NCBI GenBank assembly: GCA_004802725.1
Contig: SGPM01000122.1
Location: 1-64,000, forward strand
Length of the DNA: 64,000 nt
Direction of reading: 5' to 3'
DNA from: Antrodiella citrinella
Taxonomy: Eukaryota; Basidiomycota; Agaricomycetes; Polyporales; Steccherinaceae
Shown: positions 1-11,681 of the stretch, piece by piece
Numbering within the stretch: position 1 is the stretch's first letter
How the letters are laid out: each line of letters opens with the position of its first letter
Notes under the pieces: model-generated
The model's database searches: none
Told to the model about the DNA's origin: nothing
The model's input: only the letters and a program-made list of their open reading frames with translations
Made by a program: the position numbers and the translations under genes

Positions 1-21
1 TTCACTCCCGCCGCCCACAAA

Positions 22-1215
22 ATGAGCTGGTCTGAAGTCCAAGAGTGAGTCGTTTCCTTCTCGTGCTTCCTGTACCGAGCTCATTGTCAAATAGTGTCCA
101 GCCGTCGCCCTCCTTTACGCTGAGCTCCTACCTCCATGCGCCCTCTAGGACGCCCTCCGCCTCTCCGTTCTCCCCGGCAAGTTTCCGCATGTCCGATCGT
201 GCCACCCCCGATCATGGTTACTACCACATCCATTCCATTGAACAAGATTTCGTGCGTGCCTCTCACTATGCCAAATACCTTGTTTCACTGACCACCACCC
301 ACAGTGCTCCAATTTCTCGTGTTGCGGCCTCGCCCTCGCAGACATGCACCAGCTACTAGACCACTTCGAAGAGGCGCACGTCGTAGTGATAGGCCAAGAC
401 GGTCGCCCCATCTACCCTCGCTCCCTCTCCGGATGCTCCCCCTCCCCCTCCCCACCCACACGAAAAGGCGTCTCAAGATTCGTCGTTAGCTACCCCCAGC
501 CAAACCCGCCCTTACCTGACACCGCCCTCCCAGGTGCCATGCACATCCACTCCCGCGGTTCTACGCCCCCGAACGATGACGTTCTTGCGGATTTCGACCC
601 GTTTGAGACGGACGTGTGCATGTCTGACGCGTCGACGTCTACCCCGCCTTCTTCTGTGTTCTCGTCGCCCGACCCGAACGTTCCGGTGTGTTTACCGCCT
701 GCGTTGCTCACAATGCCGTCGTCTCCGACGTTGCAGTTGCTTGATTGGTCGATGAGAACTGGTGAGGGTTCAAGCGATGCGGTGTCGGGAATGAAGAGGA
801 AACATGGGAGCGTCCGGGGTGTGTCGATTGAGGTGAATGGGCGCAAAACAAAGGTTGTGGATTCCCCGACGCGGAAACGGGATTGTAGAGAGAAGATGTA
901 CAAGTGTCCGGTATGTCTTTCTTGCTTTCTCCTACTGCTTGGTAACACCTCTCATCATAATCGTTCTTGTTTCTTAGCATCCCGGTTGCTCCAAAGTACG
1001 TCTTTCCGGGCTCACTCACACTCATTAACAAGCCACTGATTGACGCGTCTTTTGCTTTCATTCAGGCTTATCTGAATCCCAACGGTCTCAAGTACCACCT
1101 GGAAAAAGGGACGTGTACCGTAGATGTGAATCCCACTGCGCCTTCGCACGTCCGCACACATTCGCCCGATCGGACAGTCTTGCCTTCCACCATGCCGTTC
1201 CGAGTCTCAAATTGA
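22..1215 (+). CDS. SFP1-like C2H2 zinc-finger transcription factor
   Basis: Seen: the chain starts with MSWSEVQE at 22. Short introns (about 48-97, 250-309, 912-978, 999-1064) join it to a cysteine-rich segment CSNFSCCGLALADMHQ followed by LLDHFEEAH, a zinc-finger-like pattern with two Cys and two His. A Ser/Pro-rich linker and a basic stretch (MKRKHG, RKTKVV, PTRKRD) follow. Two introns then interrupt the C-terminal finger, which reads YKCP-HPGCSK-AYLNPNGLKYHLEKGTC. The stop is at 1213. Known: this N-terminal block and the finger with NGLKYH are typical of fungal proteins related to yeast Sfp1, a TORC1-linked regulator of ribosome biogenesis. Odd: the C-terminal finger is C2HC rather than C2H2, and no second finger follows. 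The gene is close to the window edge, so an upstream exon cannot be excluded. Role inferred from family only. Confidence 0.75.
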
Positions 1216-3666
1216 AGGATATGAATCTGTCGTTGACATTGCATGTCTGTGGTTCGGCTTCTTTTGTGCTTTGCTGCTTATGGTCTGCTGCTGTAGGTTC
1301 TCTCTCGTACGTTACCTCTGTATCTTTGATCCTCCCTTCGAGTTCGCATACCATCGTGGTTGTCGTCACCCATAGAATTACTGCACATAGTCCTTATCTG
1401 TATTCGTCGCTTCTGTTACGATTATTATAAACGTACTTACGTAGCAGTGAGCAGTAGTTATTTCCCTCGTCTCTCCTCGTCGTCTCCGACTCGCTGTATC
1501 GTAGAGTACAGTACCTTGCACCGTTCGCATTGCAATACGCTACCCATATCCGCCTCAGGCCTAGCGCAGATCCACCCAGGTCTACTTCAGTCCTAGCGTA
1601 CATCCGGACGTCAACTGGCGTTATGCGTAAACTTTAAGGACCGGCTATGTCAGATCGGCGTTCTTGCGTTGTTCGCCGACTGGGGGTGTGGGTCCAGAGT
1701 TTCCTTTTGGTAAGTATGGTTTGTACTTGGCCGGGGTTGGCGGAGGGACGATACAACTTACGACTTACGATCTCCTTCGGGTATGGTAGGAGATAGGTTC
1801 AGTATGCAACGTTCATTCTCGCTCGTGCGTCCTTCACGTTCACGGTTCTCTTGGCAGAAACGTACAAACAGTATATGCCTTCTGGCTTCTGGCCTGCGGC
1901 CGTACATAAGAGTGTCTGTTCCGAGTCGTTGCGTTGCACGTGCAAAGGACCCGAGACGTCTCGTCAGTGCGGCGTCCGACGGGACGTGCCGCATAAGGAC
2001 CCCCCCGCCTTACAGTAAGCGCTATCGAAGATTAAAGAGATATTTATTGAGCTGTTGCCTCGAGAGTTTGGGGACGTCATCGACGAACCAAAAGACATCG
2101 TTTGAGAGTATCTCCGTGAAATCTCGACCTACCAGTCACGAGATATGCCACCCCCGAAATCGCCATTTTTGGGATGAGACCTCTAGGCGAATAAGTCGGG
2201 GTCCTGCCGCATACTTAGATTGTAAATTGTAACGAACGAAGGACCGAAACAGGTCCGGAACGGAACGGATTCAGCCAAAAACGACGCAGGCTAAACAAGT
2301 GCTAAACACTCCTTACACGTATTCGTATTTGATTTTGCATCGTACACGAGGGCGATGGATACGAGGGAAAATTGAGGGAAAAGCTAAAAGGTTACTACAC
2401 TAGAAGGGGCGATGTGCGAATAACACCACAAAGGTCCACTCGCCTCGCCTTGCCTTGCCTGCCTACGCAGATTGATGAGAACGTGCTGTGCGTGAACTTA
2501 TTTACAGCTCTGAGCGTTCCAGCGGGCGACGACGAGACCGTGCATCTGCATCAGGCATCAGGCGGCGGGGATGTGTAACGTGGAACATGTGGAGAGTCAG
2601 AGGATCTTGTAGCGTTTGGTGTTGACAGCGCGCTCCAAACTTCAACTGTGATTTGCGAGGGCTCCGCGTCGTCGTCAAGATTCGACGCTCCGTGACACAC
2701 ACGACTGAATTGTTGAGCCTTCCATGGAATCATGGAAAGAGGCGCAGTGGGAGTAGTGTGTGTGTGCGCGTGAACGCGAAGTGGTATGAAACAATTCTCC
2801 GAAAAGGTGTCGGTGTCGGTTGCCAGGAGTGCACTCAGGTAAGGTGGCGATGACGGAGAAACATAGGTAACCGCAAGCATTCCTTTCAGAAACCCACGAC
2901 CATTGTGGTGAATTGTTTAGCCAGGCCTGGGCTGGCGTATGTAAGCCTGCTTGCACCACGAGCCAGGTGGTGCGAAGGAACTACTTAGGCTGGAGATAGA
3001 GTTGGCGGGTTGGAAGAAGTGAGAGAAGATGGAAGGCATTGTGGGGTTGCTGGACGGGAAGGGACGATGGATGCATGGATAGAATCATTTGGGATGAAAC
3101 CGGGATAAAAAGGATCTTGATTTGGGTCCGCAAAGAGGTTTTGTCATGGGAGTATGTCTTTTTGCGTAAATGCGTCTGGGGACACGTGGGCGGGAAAAGC
3201 CGTGGGTGCGCATGATTTTCGGGGTCGGGGGCGCCGGTCCGTGGTTGGGCGGGCAATGGAAATGGAAATAGGTCACCGCTCTCCTTTCTCCGCTGCGCGT
3301 GGCCTGTCTCTTTCCTTCTCTCTCTCTCTCTCTCTCTCTCTCACCACAGAGTCACCGTCCACGACCACCGACTCCCGACGAACACGACGTGCTCCACTGC
3401 GAACACGACGCCGACGTCCACGTCCAGTCGCCCACTTCCCGACGCTACTCGTTGACGCAGCAGCCCGCAGACGCATCCCCGTCCGCTGCTGAGCAGTTCG
3501 TATCATCAACCGCACCCCGGCTGCAGCGACCAGCCCTCTCTCTCCAGGTCACTACTACTCGCGTTCAAGCCGCCATTCCCGTCTTCTTCCTCCGATTTTT
3601 TTTCTCCTGCCCTCTGTATCTCACTAGTATCGTTCACTCTCGCGCCCTGTATCTCTGTACATCATC
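1216..3666. other. Long gene-poor stretch and 5' leader of the next gene
   Basis: About 2.4 kb without a recognisable gene. Open frames such as 1783-2232 (+) have no familiar motif and no coherent exon pattern. The last 350 bases are CT-rich with many stop codons and look like the leader and promoter of the gene starting at 3667. Confidence 0.5.
3317..3342. repeat. (TC)n microsatellite
   Basis: An uninterrupted run of about 13 TC dinucleotides, 325 bases upstream of the start codon at 3667. Pyrimidine runs like this are common in fungal core promoters and leaders. Confidence 0.85.
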
Positions 3667-6330
3667 ATGATCGACTTTCCCTCACCAATCCTCTCTGTCG
3701 CCTCCGATGTCATCAGTGAGCTCGATGGGGAAGATGCCGTCTATGGCCTTTGGACAGGTGTGTACATCATGTGTACACGCAGTATTTTCATCCGTTCGTT
3801 TCCTGACATCACCCAATTTCAACAGTCTTCACAAAGTGCAAGCGGTCACTGAAGGATGGCAGGCGTCTGGAGAACATATCTTGGCGGTTGTGGTACCGCG
3901 AGATGTCCAATTCACATTCCTCCCCTCCACAGTCACCTGGTTCGACATCTCCCGCGCTCTCCGATTTTCAGGCTTACTGCCCGATTACGCCCATCTCGGA
4001 AGATGGTCCCAATGGCAATCTCGGTGAGTCACATCACATTTTGGTTGTCTCGATATCAGTTTCCAACCGCAACGGCAGACGCGGCTTCCCGGGACTCTTT
4101 GTTGCACATCTCGGACGCGCATACCGCGCACTCATGGCATGGTCAATCACTGGCCCCATCGGCGACAAATGTCAGTCGCCGACTCAGCACTGCCAGCATG
4201 CCTGCACGTCCGCTCCCAAAAGCAGCGTCCCGTGCGGGGAAAATTATCATCGAGATCCTCCCTGACACGTTGGTCGTTCCACCACGCCGTAACCTCAACC
4301 TCAAGGAGTGCAAACCAACCTCTTCAGGCACCACAAGTGCAGTTATACCCACGGTCGTTGCCAATCCTCATCCGAGTAACGTGCCGTTACAACGTCCCGT
4401 AATCAGTGTACCATCTAACGCAACCTCTCCGTCTACTTCCCTCGGCTTCCCAAGCGTTGTCGTGGTTAACCCCACACCACATCCGACGCCACCGGCAACC
4501 CCGCAAGCTCTTCGACCGGTTTCTGGCGCCCCCACGTTCGCCACCCATCTTCTGCCACCGCCTGCCCGGCGTCCTATGCTTACTGCTCGTCAATCACCCG
4601 AACCTTCAGTGTTGTCAGATGCACAAGCGCTGGCGCCTCCTGCGACGGGTTCACCAGCGCCGAATCTTGCTGCTGCGTTGCAACCACAGCCCCCGTCGAA
4701 GGTATGTGGGGAAGCGGTGCCCCCATCCCCCACATCATCAACGCAATCACGAGCTGTGGACGAAACACTAAAACCCTCAGACCGTCGTTTTTTCTTGCAG
4801 CAGTCTGAATCTCCGGACGAACGGTCGCCTGACGCGGAGTCGCCCCTGGCGTCCACAAGCAAGCTCTCGGATACACAGAGCCCGAGCAGCGAGGCCTCAA
4901 GCCGGATGAAGAGCAATGTTGGACCTGGTGTTGCTCGACGTGCGGCCACGCTTGGCAAAGCTCGTGCTCGGAAGAGCAAGGAGACGGTTCGGCATGGAGC
5001 CATGCGGCCTATGACTTCGCGTGCCCAGACTCAGCGCCAGGCACCAGCTGTAGTTCAGCGGAAGGCTTCTGCGGAGCCGAAGAAGGCCGCGTTCAACATT
5101 GGGTCCACGAGTTCGAATGGTTCGCGTGGAACGGTGGCTACGAGCAATTGTAAGCAGTCTCAGGAGAACAGTCGTGTCCGCGCGCCGAGTCCTGCTGCTA
5201 GGATCACTCGGAGCACGAGCCAGCCGGTACCTCCTCCTGCAGTCAATGGAAAAGTGCATGCTAGTGGGAACGGGAACGGAAACGCGTGTCCCCCCTCGAA
5301 TCGACGTGGTATCGTGGTATCCGAGTCGGACTACGAGACGACCGAATCGGACGACGACTCGGAGTGGGCATCTGAAGGCAGCCCCGACGAGCAGGAGCTG
5401 GCGAGGCGGCGCGAGGAGACGCGTCTTCGGGAGGCAGCGGAGGAGGCCCAGCGACAGCGGGATATGTTCGCGAAGGTACCCAAGCGGTCGTACACTGACT
5501 TGAGTAGGACGCGCTCTGGCCTGCTTTCGCAGCTTCTGAACCCGGATCCGGCGTTGTTCCCACCTGGTCATCCCATGCCGACGAGCTTCTCGTCGCAGGA
5601 TATGACCCAGTTGAGCAGGTCTGGCTGGATGGGTGCCCCACACCTCCACACGAGCAAGAGCACCGTTGCGGTCCCGCTCGCGGCCCAGGTGAACGCGGAT
5701 CAAATCACTGCACCGACCCAGTCGGGGTCCAAGAGCGGGTATCGTCCTAAAGGACGACCGCAAGGAGAAGAGATGGAATACGATAGCGATAGTGGTGATG
5801 AGACCGGTGACAACGGTATCCAAGTGCCTCGGAGTCTCGCTCAGCAGAAGCTCGCTGCATTGGCTGATCCTAACCGACGACGATACTCGGACCGCGGACC
5901 ACCACCGGCGCAGGAAGCTGCTCCCAGGCCGGTACTGCCCACGGTTGCGACTGCACCGATTGCTCTCGGTTATCCGTACAACCTTCCTGCCCCTGCGGCG
6001 CCCATGACACCCCGGACCACTCGCCGGCAGATGCTATCTACGGAACTTTCCGAGAGTCTGCGACGGAACCTGCTTTGGGAGCGGCAAGTGAGCAAGGTCA
6101 ACATGACGAGTGGGGCGAGGAGGGGAGGGCTGTTGAGTGGGGGCTTGCGTCCGTTGACGGCGGTCACCACCCAGGAACCGGCGCGGATGTCGTCGCATGA
6201 GTGCAACCCGCACAACCAAACCCAAACTCCACCTGGCAGAACTGGAGTCCACGAGAAGGAGGATCGCAGGCGTGCTGCGATGGCGCGGAACAAGAGTTGG
6301 GCAGACGATTATCATACGTCTGGATGGTAA
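3667..6330 (+). CDS. areA GATA-like (DUF1752) and DUF3295 regulatory protein
   Basis: Seen: start MIDFPSPILSVASDVISEL at 3667. An intron at about 3758-3824 is followed by VFTKCKRSLKDGRRLENIS and then WRLWYREM, the hallmark of the fungal areA GATA-like/DUF1752 domain. A second intron begins at about 4025. The rest is one open frame to 6330: the motif GKIIIEILPD, long Ser/Pro/Thr-rich disorder, an acidic patch (ESDYETTESDDDSEW), a short charged helix with QRQRDMF, and a conserved tail with LSESLRRNLLWERQ, as in DUF3295. Known: the family includes proteins related to yeast Mks1, a negative regulator in nitrogen and retrograde signalling. Inferred: a TOR/nitrogen-linked cytoplasmic or nuclear regulator. 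Odd: 4702-4800 looks like a perfect GT-AG intron of 99 nt but is open in frame, so it may be spliced or retained. Confidence 0.85.
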
Positions 6331-7199
6331 TTTTTGCTGCCATGTCTCTTCTTGTCGTCGCACGTTCACCCTATACCGTGCTCTTTGCTTTCGTATATAG
6401 GTGTTTTGATTGGCTTCGCTACACCGTGCTGTATTATGTGGGTTCATATGTAAATGTACGCCTCTTTTTTTGTTCGTTTTTTCGGCGCTTGGTCTTGTCT
6501 CTTCGGATTTTGCTACGGTGCACTTTCCGCTTGCGCTCGTTTCTCCTCGTCTCTCGTTTTCGCTTTCATACTCATTCTCATCATCTGAATCCTCCTCCAA
6601 ACACACATGCATTAAAGGTTTTCGGGCCTTTTACTATCATCTAATTCGTCGACCTCATTACTCTACACGGCATTGGTACATCGACTCCACTGGGATTGTT
6701 CACGCTCATCTGCTCGGATCACCCTTTCGAATTACGGAAACTGGCAGGGCTGAATGTATATAATGTGTACTGGTAGCGTTGTGTATAGTGAAGCGTAGCG
6801 CCCCTGAAAAAAAAGAAGGGGGAGCCAAAAAGCAGTGATCGCTGGAGTCGCGGACGCTGAATCAGCCGGAGGCGGATCGTTGACGCGTTGGTCGGCTCGT
6901 CGGTGGCGAAGAATTGCGCAGCGGACCCTGAGCGGGGGTTCGAGACTGGCGGAGGTTGTCTTCCTCCTCGCTAGTCGATCTACGTGACTTTGCACCGCCT
7001 TTCTCCTCCTCATATCTCCCCATCACCACACGGTCGCAGGCGGTCTCACTCCCCAGTTCGCCGTTTTCGTCGTCCGTGCTCTTCGTTGTTCTCGACGATC
7101 ATCTATATCAACTCGTAAACCTTGAAAACAAAACACCCCCTCCCCCCGAATACCGAGCCTTGTTTTACTGGTCGTGCTGACCTCCCAAGCGCTTCTCTC
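6331..7199. other. Intergenic: 3' end of DUF3295 gene and promoter of the Zn2Cys6 gene
   Basis: No gene recognised. The sequence is T-rich after the stop at 6330, as expected for a 3' UTR, then becomes mixed with a pyrimidine-rich leader before the start at 7200. Confidence 0.5.
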
Positions 7200-10100
7200 A
7201 TGTCCTCCCCAGAAGAAGATTTCGACAACGAGCACAGCGCGCAGAACTCCAAGAAACGCAGAGTACAGCGGGCGTGCGATATATGCAGGCGCAAGAAGGG
7301 TTCGTCCCAACTCTCTCGTGTCTTATATGAGCGGTTGTGCTAATCCTTTCTTCTCCCAGTCCGATGTGAGTGCTTTTCTGTCATAGCTGATGTGTCTCTC
7401 GCGGGCCTAACGTCTGACTGAATGCTCGTGCGCTTTGATAGGCGATGGCGGACAGATGCCTGGTAATAAATGCTCGAACTGCGTCACGTATAACCATGAG
7501 TGCACGTATATCGAGGCTGCCAAGGTGCGTTGTCCGTCTTGTCGTGTCTCGCAGGCGCCACGGTTGCCGAGAAGCTCGCTCATGCTGATTCCTCTCTCAA
7601 GAAACGCGGTCCACCTAAAGGGTGAGTTCTTCGGTCATCTCAACTTCCAGTTCGTTGCCTGGATGTTCACGTCTTCTGTTTCTGTAGATATGTCGAAAGC
7701 TTGGAGAACAGATTGCAGAAGATGGAGGGGCTCCTGAATAAGGTGTGTCCAGTACAATCTACCGTCAACGCGTACATGCTCATGACCTACTGTATGCTAG
7801 CTATGCCCCGACGCCGACTTTGCAGCTGAACTGGGCGTGACGTTGGACAAAGAGACGTGGTATTCAGATCGCGGTGAGAAGCCCACGACGTCCCCCATCC
7901 CGCCCGCCGCCCCCAATCCCGACGCAGAGGATCTTGTCCCCAGCGACGACGAGATCATCGCGCAGCGCGACCTCATCCGCAACATGAAGCAGATGGAGAT
8001 CAACAACAACTCGCATATGCGGTTTTTTGGCAAGTCGTCGAGTGTGATGTTCATTCAGACGGCGATCGAGGCCAAGCATGAGTATTCGGGTCAGGTTACG
8101 GCAAAGAAGAGGGAGCAGGGGTGGAGGCCTATCTTGCCGCTGAAGAGACCGCAGTTCTGGGGTGTTCACCCGGTAAGTCATAGGTTCAGCTGCGTAGTTG
8201 GAACGAGTGCTGATTTGGACGCCTCCTATGTCATGTCTTACTTCTTTTTCGCAATAGTGGATCCTCGGCGCCCTGCATCAAGAGAAACCACAACTGGTAT
8301 TCCCGGAGCAGGATCTCCTGACCGACCTCATCGAGCTCTTCTTCAGCAGAGTCAACGACTACCAGCCACTGCTGCACCGGCCGACGTTCCAGGACTGCAT
8401 CGAAGAGGGCATGCATCATAGTGACGAAGGGTTCGGCTCCATCGTCCTGCTTGTTTGCGCGGTGGCGTCGCGTTTCTCCGACGATCCGAGGGTGTTCCTG
8501 GAGGGCAGTGATTCGACGCATTCGAGCGGCTGGGAGTGGTTCCGTCAGGTCCAGCTGGTTCGCAAGTCATTGTTAGCCCCGCCTAGGCTCTATGACCTGC
8601 AGATCTGCGCGGTGCGTTATTGTTTTCATTATCCTCTCCTGACGTCTGTGGCTGATTGTTTTGCATGCTAGCTGACTGCTATATTCCTGCAAAGCACGTC
8701 AGCGCCTCAGGCGTGCTGGACCGTGATCGGTGTCGGCATCCGTCTCGCTCAAGATGTAGGTGCCCACCGCAGAAAGGTGTACACGCTATCGTCAACTGTT
8801 GACCAAGAGCTATGGAAGCGCGCATTCTGGCATGTGTTTTNCCGGGTATAATTCTTCGGCCGATGTATCTGACGTATCCTGTTCTATCTATAGGGTGCTT
8901 GTTTCTATGGATCGGGCTATGAGCATGACGCTCGGTAGACCGTGTGCGATCCAAGATGAAGAGTGCGTTGTTTTCTTTTCTCACATGGGCGCAGTATCAC
9001 TGATGAGACCTGTGGATGCTGTGCAGCTTTGATGTTGAGCTTCCCGTGGAGTGCGACGACGAGTACTGGGAGCTGAGTGATAGTGTGGGGTTGAAGCCTG
9101 AACGAGTCGTGAAGTTGGTCGACTTCAAGCACCCGGCTGGGAAGCCGTCGAAGATCACGTACTTCAATTGCTTTTTGCGGCTGAATCAGATCCTTGCGTT
9201 TGCGCTGCGGACGATTGTGAGTTCTCGACTCGTGGACCTCCTTGCTGCGTCGGGTGCTGACATTTTGGCGTGCGTTTATTAGTATTCCATCAACAAGTCG
9301 AAAGCACTCCTGGGATTTGTTGGCACGCAGTGGGAACAACATATCGTGGCTGAACTGGATTCCGCGTTGAACAAATGGATTGACTCTGTTCCAGACCATC
9401 GTACGTCAACCTTACCTACCATGTCCAGTCGAAAATTTGACTGAATTTCTCCTCTCCAGTCCGATGGGATCCTAACAGAGAAAACCTGCTGTTCCTCGTC
9501 CAATCTGCATCCCTCTACGCGCATTATTATCAACTCCAAATTGCAGTTCACCGTCCCTTCATCCCTTCCCCCAAGAAGCCCTCCCCCCTCTCCTTCCCCT
9601 CTCTAGCGATCTGCACGAACGCCGCCCGGTCATGTACGCATGTCCTGGACGTCCCGTTCCGGCGCGCCAACACGGTTCTGCACGCAAGCATGGTGAGTTG
9701 GGCTCAGGCTTTCTATTGAATGATGTAACAATTGGCTAAGATGCACGCTGATATGTTAAGGAATATCAGGTGGCGCTGTTCACATCTGGCATCGTGTTGT
9801 TGCTGAATATATGGGGCGGGAAGCGGTCGGGGTTGTCGACGGATCCGTCGAAGGAGATGGATGATGTGCATAAGTGTATGAAGATGCTAAAAATGCTGGA
9901 ACCGCGGTGCGTTGACGCGCTATTTTGTTATTTTGTTATTTTATTTGGTTACAGAGGCTGATTTGGTGTTCTGTGTAGTTGGCATACGGCAGGAAGGCTT
10001 TGGTGTGTTAGATTGTCGTATATAAAGTGTAAATCGTTGCTGAAATGACCGCATACAGGGACGTTTTGTACGAGCTGGCACAAATGGGCGACCTTCCGTT

Positions 10101-11034
10101 GCCTCAAGCAAGTCCCTCGCCGAGTAACAAGCGGGACAGAAGTTCTTCGGATAGCACCGACGACCCCAACGATGTGAACAGCCCGCCGATGCCGCCGACG
10201 CCTGCAAGTATGCCGACAAGTCCTCCCAGCATGGCTCCTTCACCCAGTGATCGCCAATTCGCTGGCTCCAGGCGCGTCTCTCAGCAGCAGCAATTACAAC
10301 AGTTGCAGCAACAGCAGCAGCAGCAAATGCACCAAACCTCTCCGCTGCATACGACCTACCAATCCAACACCTACAGCCAGCCGCCGTCTGTGCCACCTGT
10401 GCCACGTGCCTCTTCGCAAATTCCGTTCGGCGCGCCCTCACCGTACAACACAGCCATGCCGTACTCTTTGCCGATGTACACCGCGGACCTGGGCCGTATG
10501 CCGCTGCATCCCGGGAGCGCGCCAGATCAGAACATGGACATGAGCTGGCGGGACATGTCCAGCTTCTCTGGCGGGGGCGTCCCGCTTAGCACCCCCGCCT
10601 CAGGGTACGTCGCCTCCTCGTCTGCCTCGGGTTCCGCGTCGTCCGCGCAGGCGGCGGATCCCATGCCCAAGATGCCGTCGATGTTCTCGAACGCGCATAT
10701 GCAGCAGCAGGGGACGTATGAGCAGGTGATGTCGACGATGACGGGCCCGCCTGCGCTCGGGTCGAATTTGGATGGGTATGCGAATGTGATTATGGACCCG
10801 CAGATGGATGGGTCTCCGGATGCGTTGGGGACGGGTGGGTCGAATAATTTGTTTTCGGAGAATGATACGTTGGCGATGTGGTCGAATGCGCCGCAAGGGT
10901 TTGAGTACGTTTGTTCATTTGTTGTGGAGGTCCCGTTCACTGATGTTTTGTGCGTTTTTAGGTGGGACGATTGGGGGACGTTCATTACGCATGGACTGGG
11001 TCCGCAACCCGGCGGGTCGGGCCAGGCTTCGTAA
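7200..11034 (+). CDS. XlnR-like Zn2Cys6 transcription factor with fungal-specific middle domain
   Basis: Seen: starts MSSPEEDFDNEHSAQNSKKR at 7200. The zinc cluster reads RACDICRRKKVRCDGG-NKCSNCVTYNHECTYIEAAK, with six cysteines in C6 spacing, and is assembled over two introns flanking a 6-nt exon at 7360-7365. The linker KKRGPPKGYVESLENRLQ and a short dimerisation helix follow. The middle homology domain runs over many short introns (FFSRVNDYQPLLHRPTF, STSAPQACWTVIGVGIRL, VSMDRAMSMTLGRPCAIQDE) to about 9900. The C-terminal part from 10,063 is Ser/Pro-rich with a polyglutamine run near 10,285-10,325. The last intron joins FE to WDDWGTFITHG and the stop is at 11,032. Known: this layout matches XlnR/Xyr1-type regulators of carbohydrate-active genes. 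The target genes cannot be read from the sequence. One N lies inside an intron at 8,841. Confidence 0.88.
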
Positions 11035-11681
11035 CACAAGTCGGTCGGACCACCCCTTCTGCAAGTTCCTTGTCCGTCGTTTAGCACGACATGGAGCTCT
11101 ACATAGACTTCGACACCGGTTTTACACACTCTACTCTTACTCTTGGCTTGGTCGGACGAAATTTGTGAATGTGTATAATACGTTGCGCAGCAGCCCCCCC
11201 TGTAGCCCTTTCCTCGCTCTCTCTCTCTCTCTCCTCTCTCTCCTCTCTCACTTTTTCTCTCTCCTCTTGTCTCGTGTTTCTGTTGCTTTCCCCTCCGCGT
11301 CTCGCGTCTGTTGCTCTTTCTCCGTGATTGCGTCTGCGTCTGATCCTGATCCCCGGATGTGGTGATGCCCCCCAGTTTTTGTCTCAGTTAGTACCCCCCT
11401 CTGGCGAGATGCTTGATTTAATGCGATTGAATCTGTTTCCTTACTTCTAAGTTTGTGGATGTGGATTGTGGTCGTGGGTCATGCTAATTCTCTCGGCTAT
11501 GTGAGTGAAGTTACACCGTGCCAAAATCGTCGGCTCCAAGTCTGTCGACGTCGCCTACAGGACATTTGGGTGGTGTCTTGTGTTCATCATGCATCGTTCA
11601 TCTCACTCGAATGCTATGGTCATTACAGAACGATATACAGACAAACGACCCCGATTGGTGGCAGGTGTTGTTCACCTAGCC
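11035..11681. other. Convergent intergenic region with CT-rich tract
   Basis: This is the 3' side of two convergent genes. A dense pyrimidine tract of CT repeats lies at about 11,216-11,250, probably within the 3' UTR of the Zn2Cys6 gene. No other gene seen. Confidence 0.5.

Noticed and set aside
1783..2232. 149-residue plus-strand frame in the gap between genes 1 and 2
   Set aside because: No recognisable motif, no splice pattern and codon use unlike neighbours; not supported as a gene.
4897..5823. 308-residue minus-strand open frame
   Set aside because: It lies antisense within the DUF3295 gene, is very Arg/Leu-rich and has no motif; the plus strand has a conserved protein.
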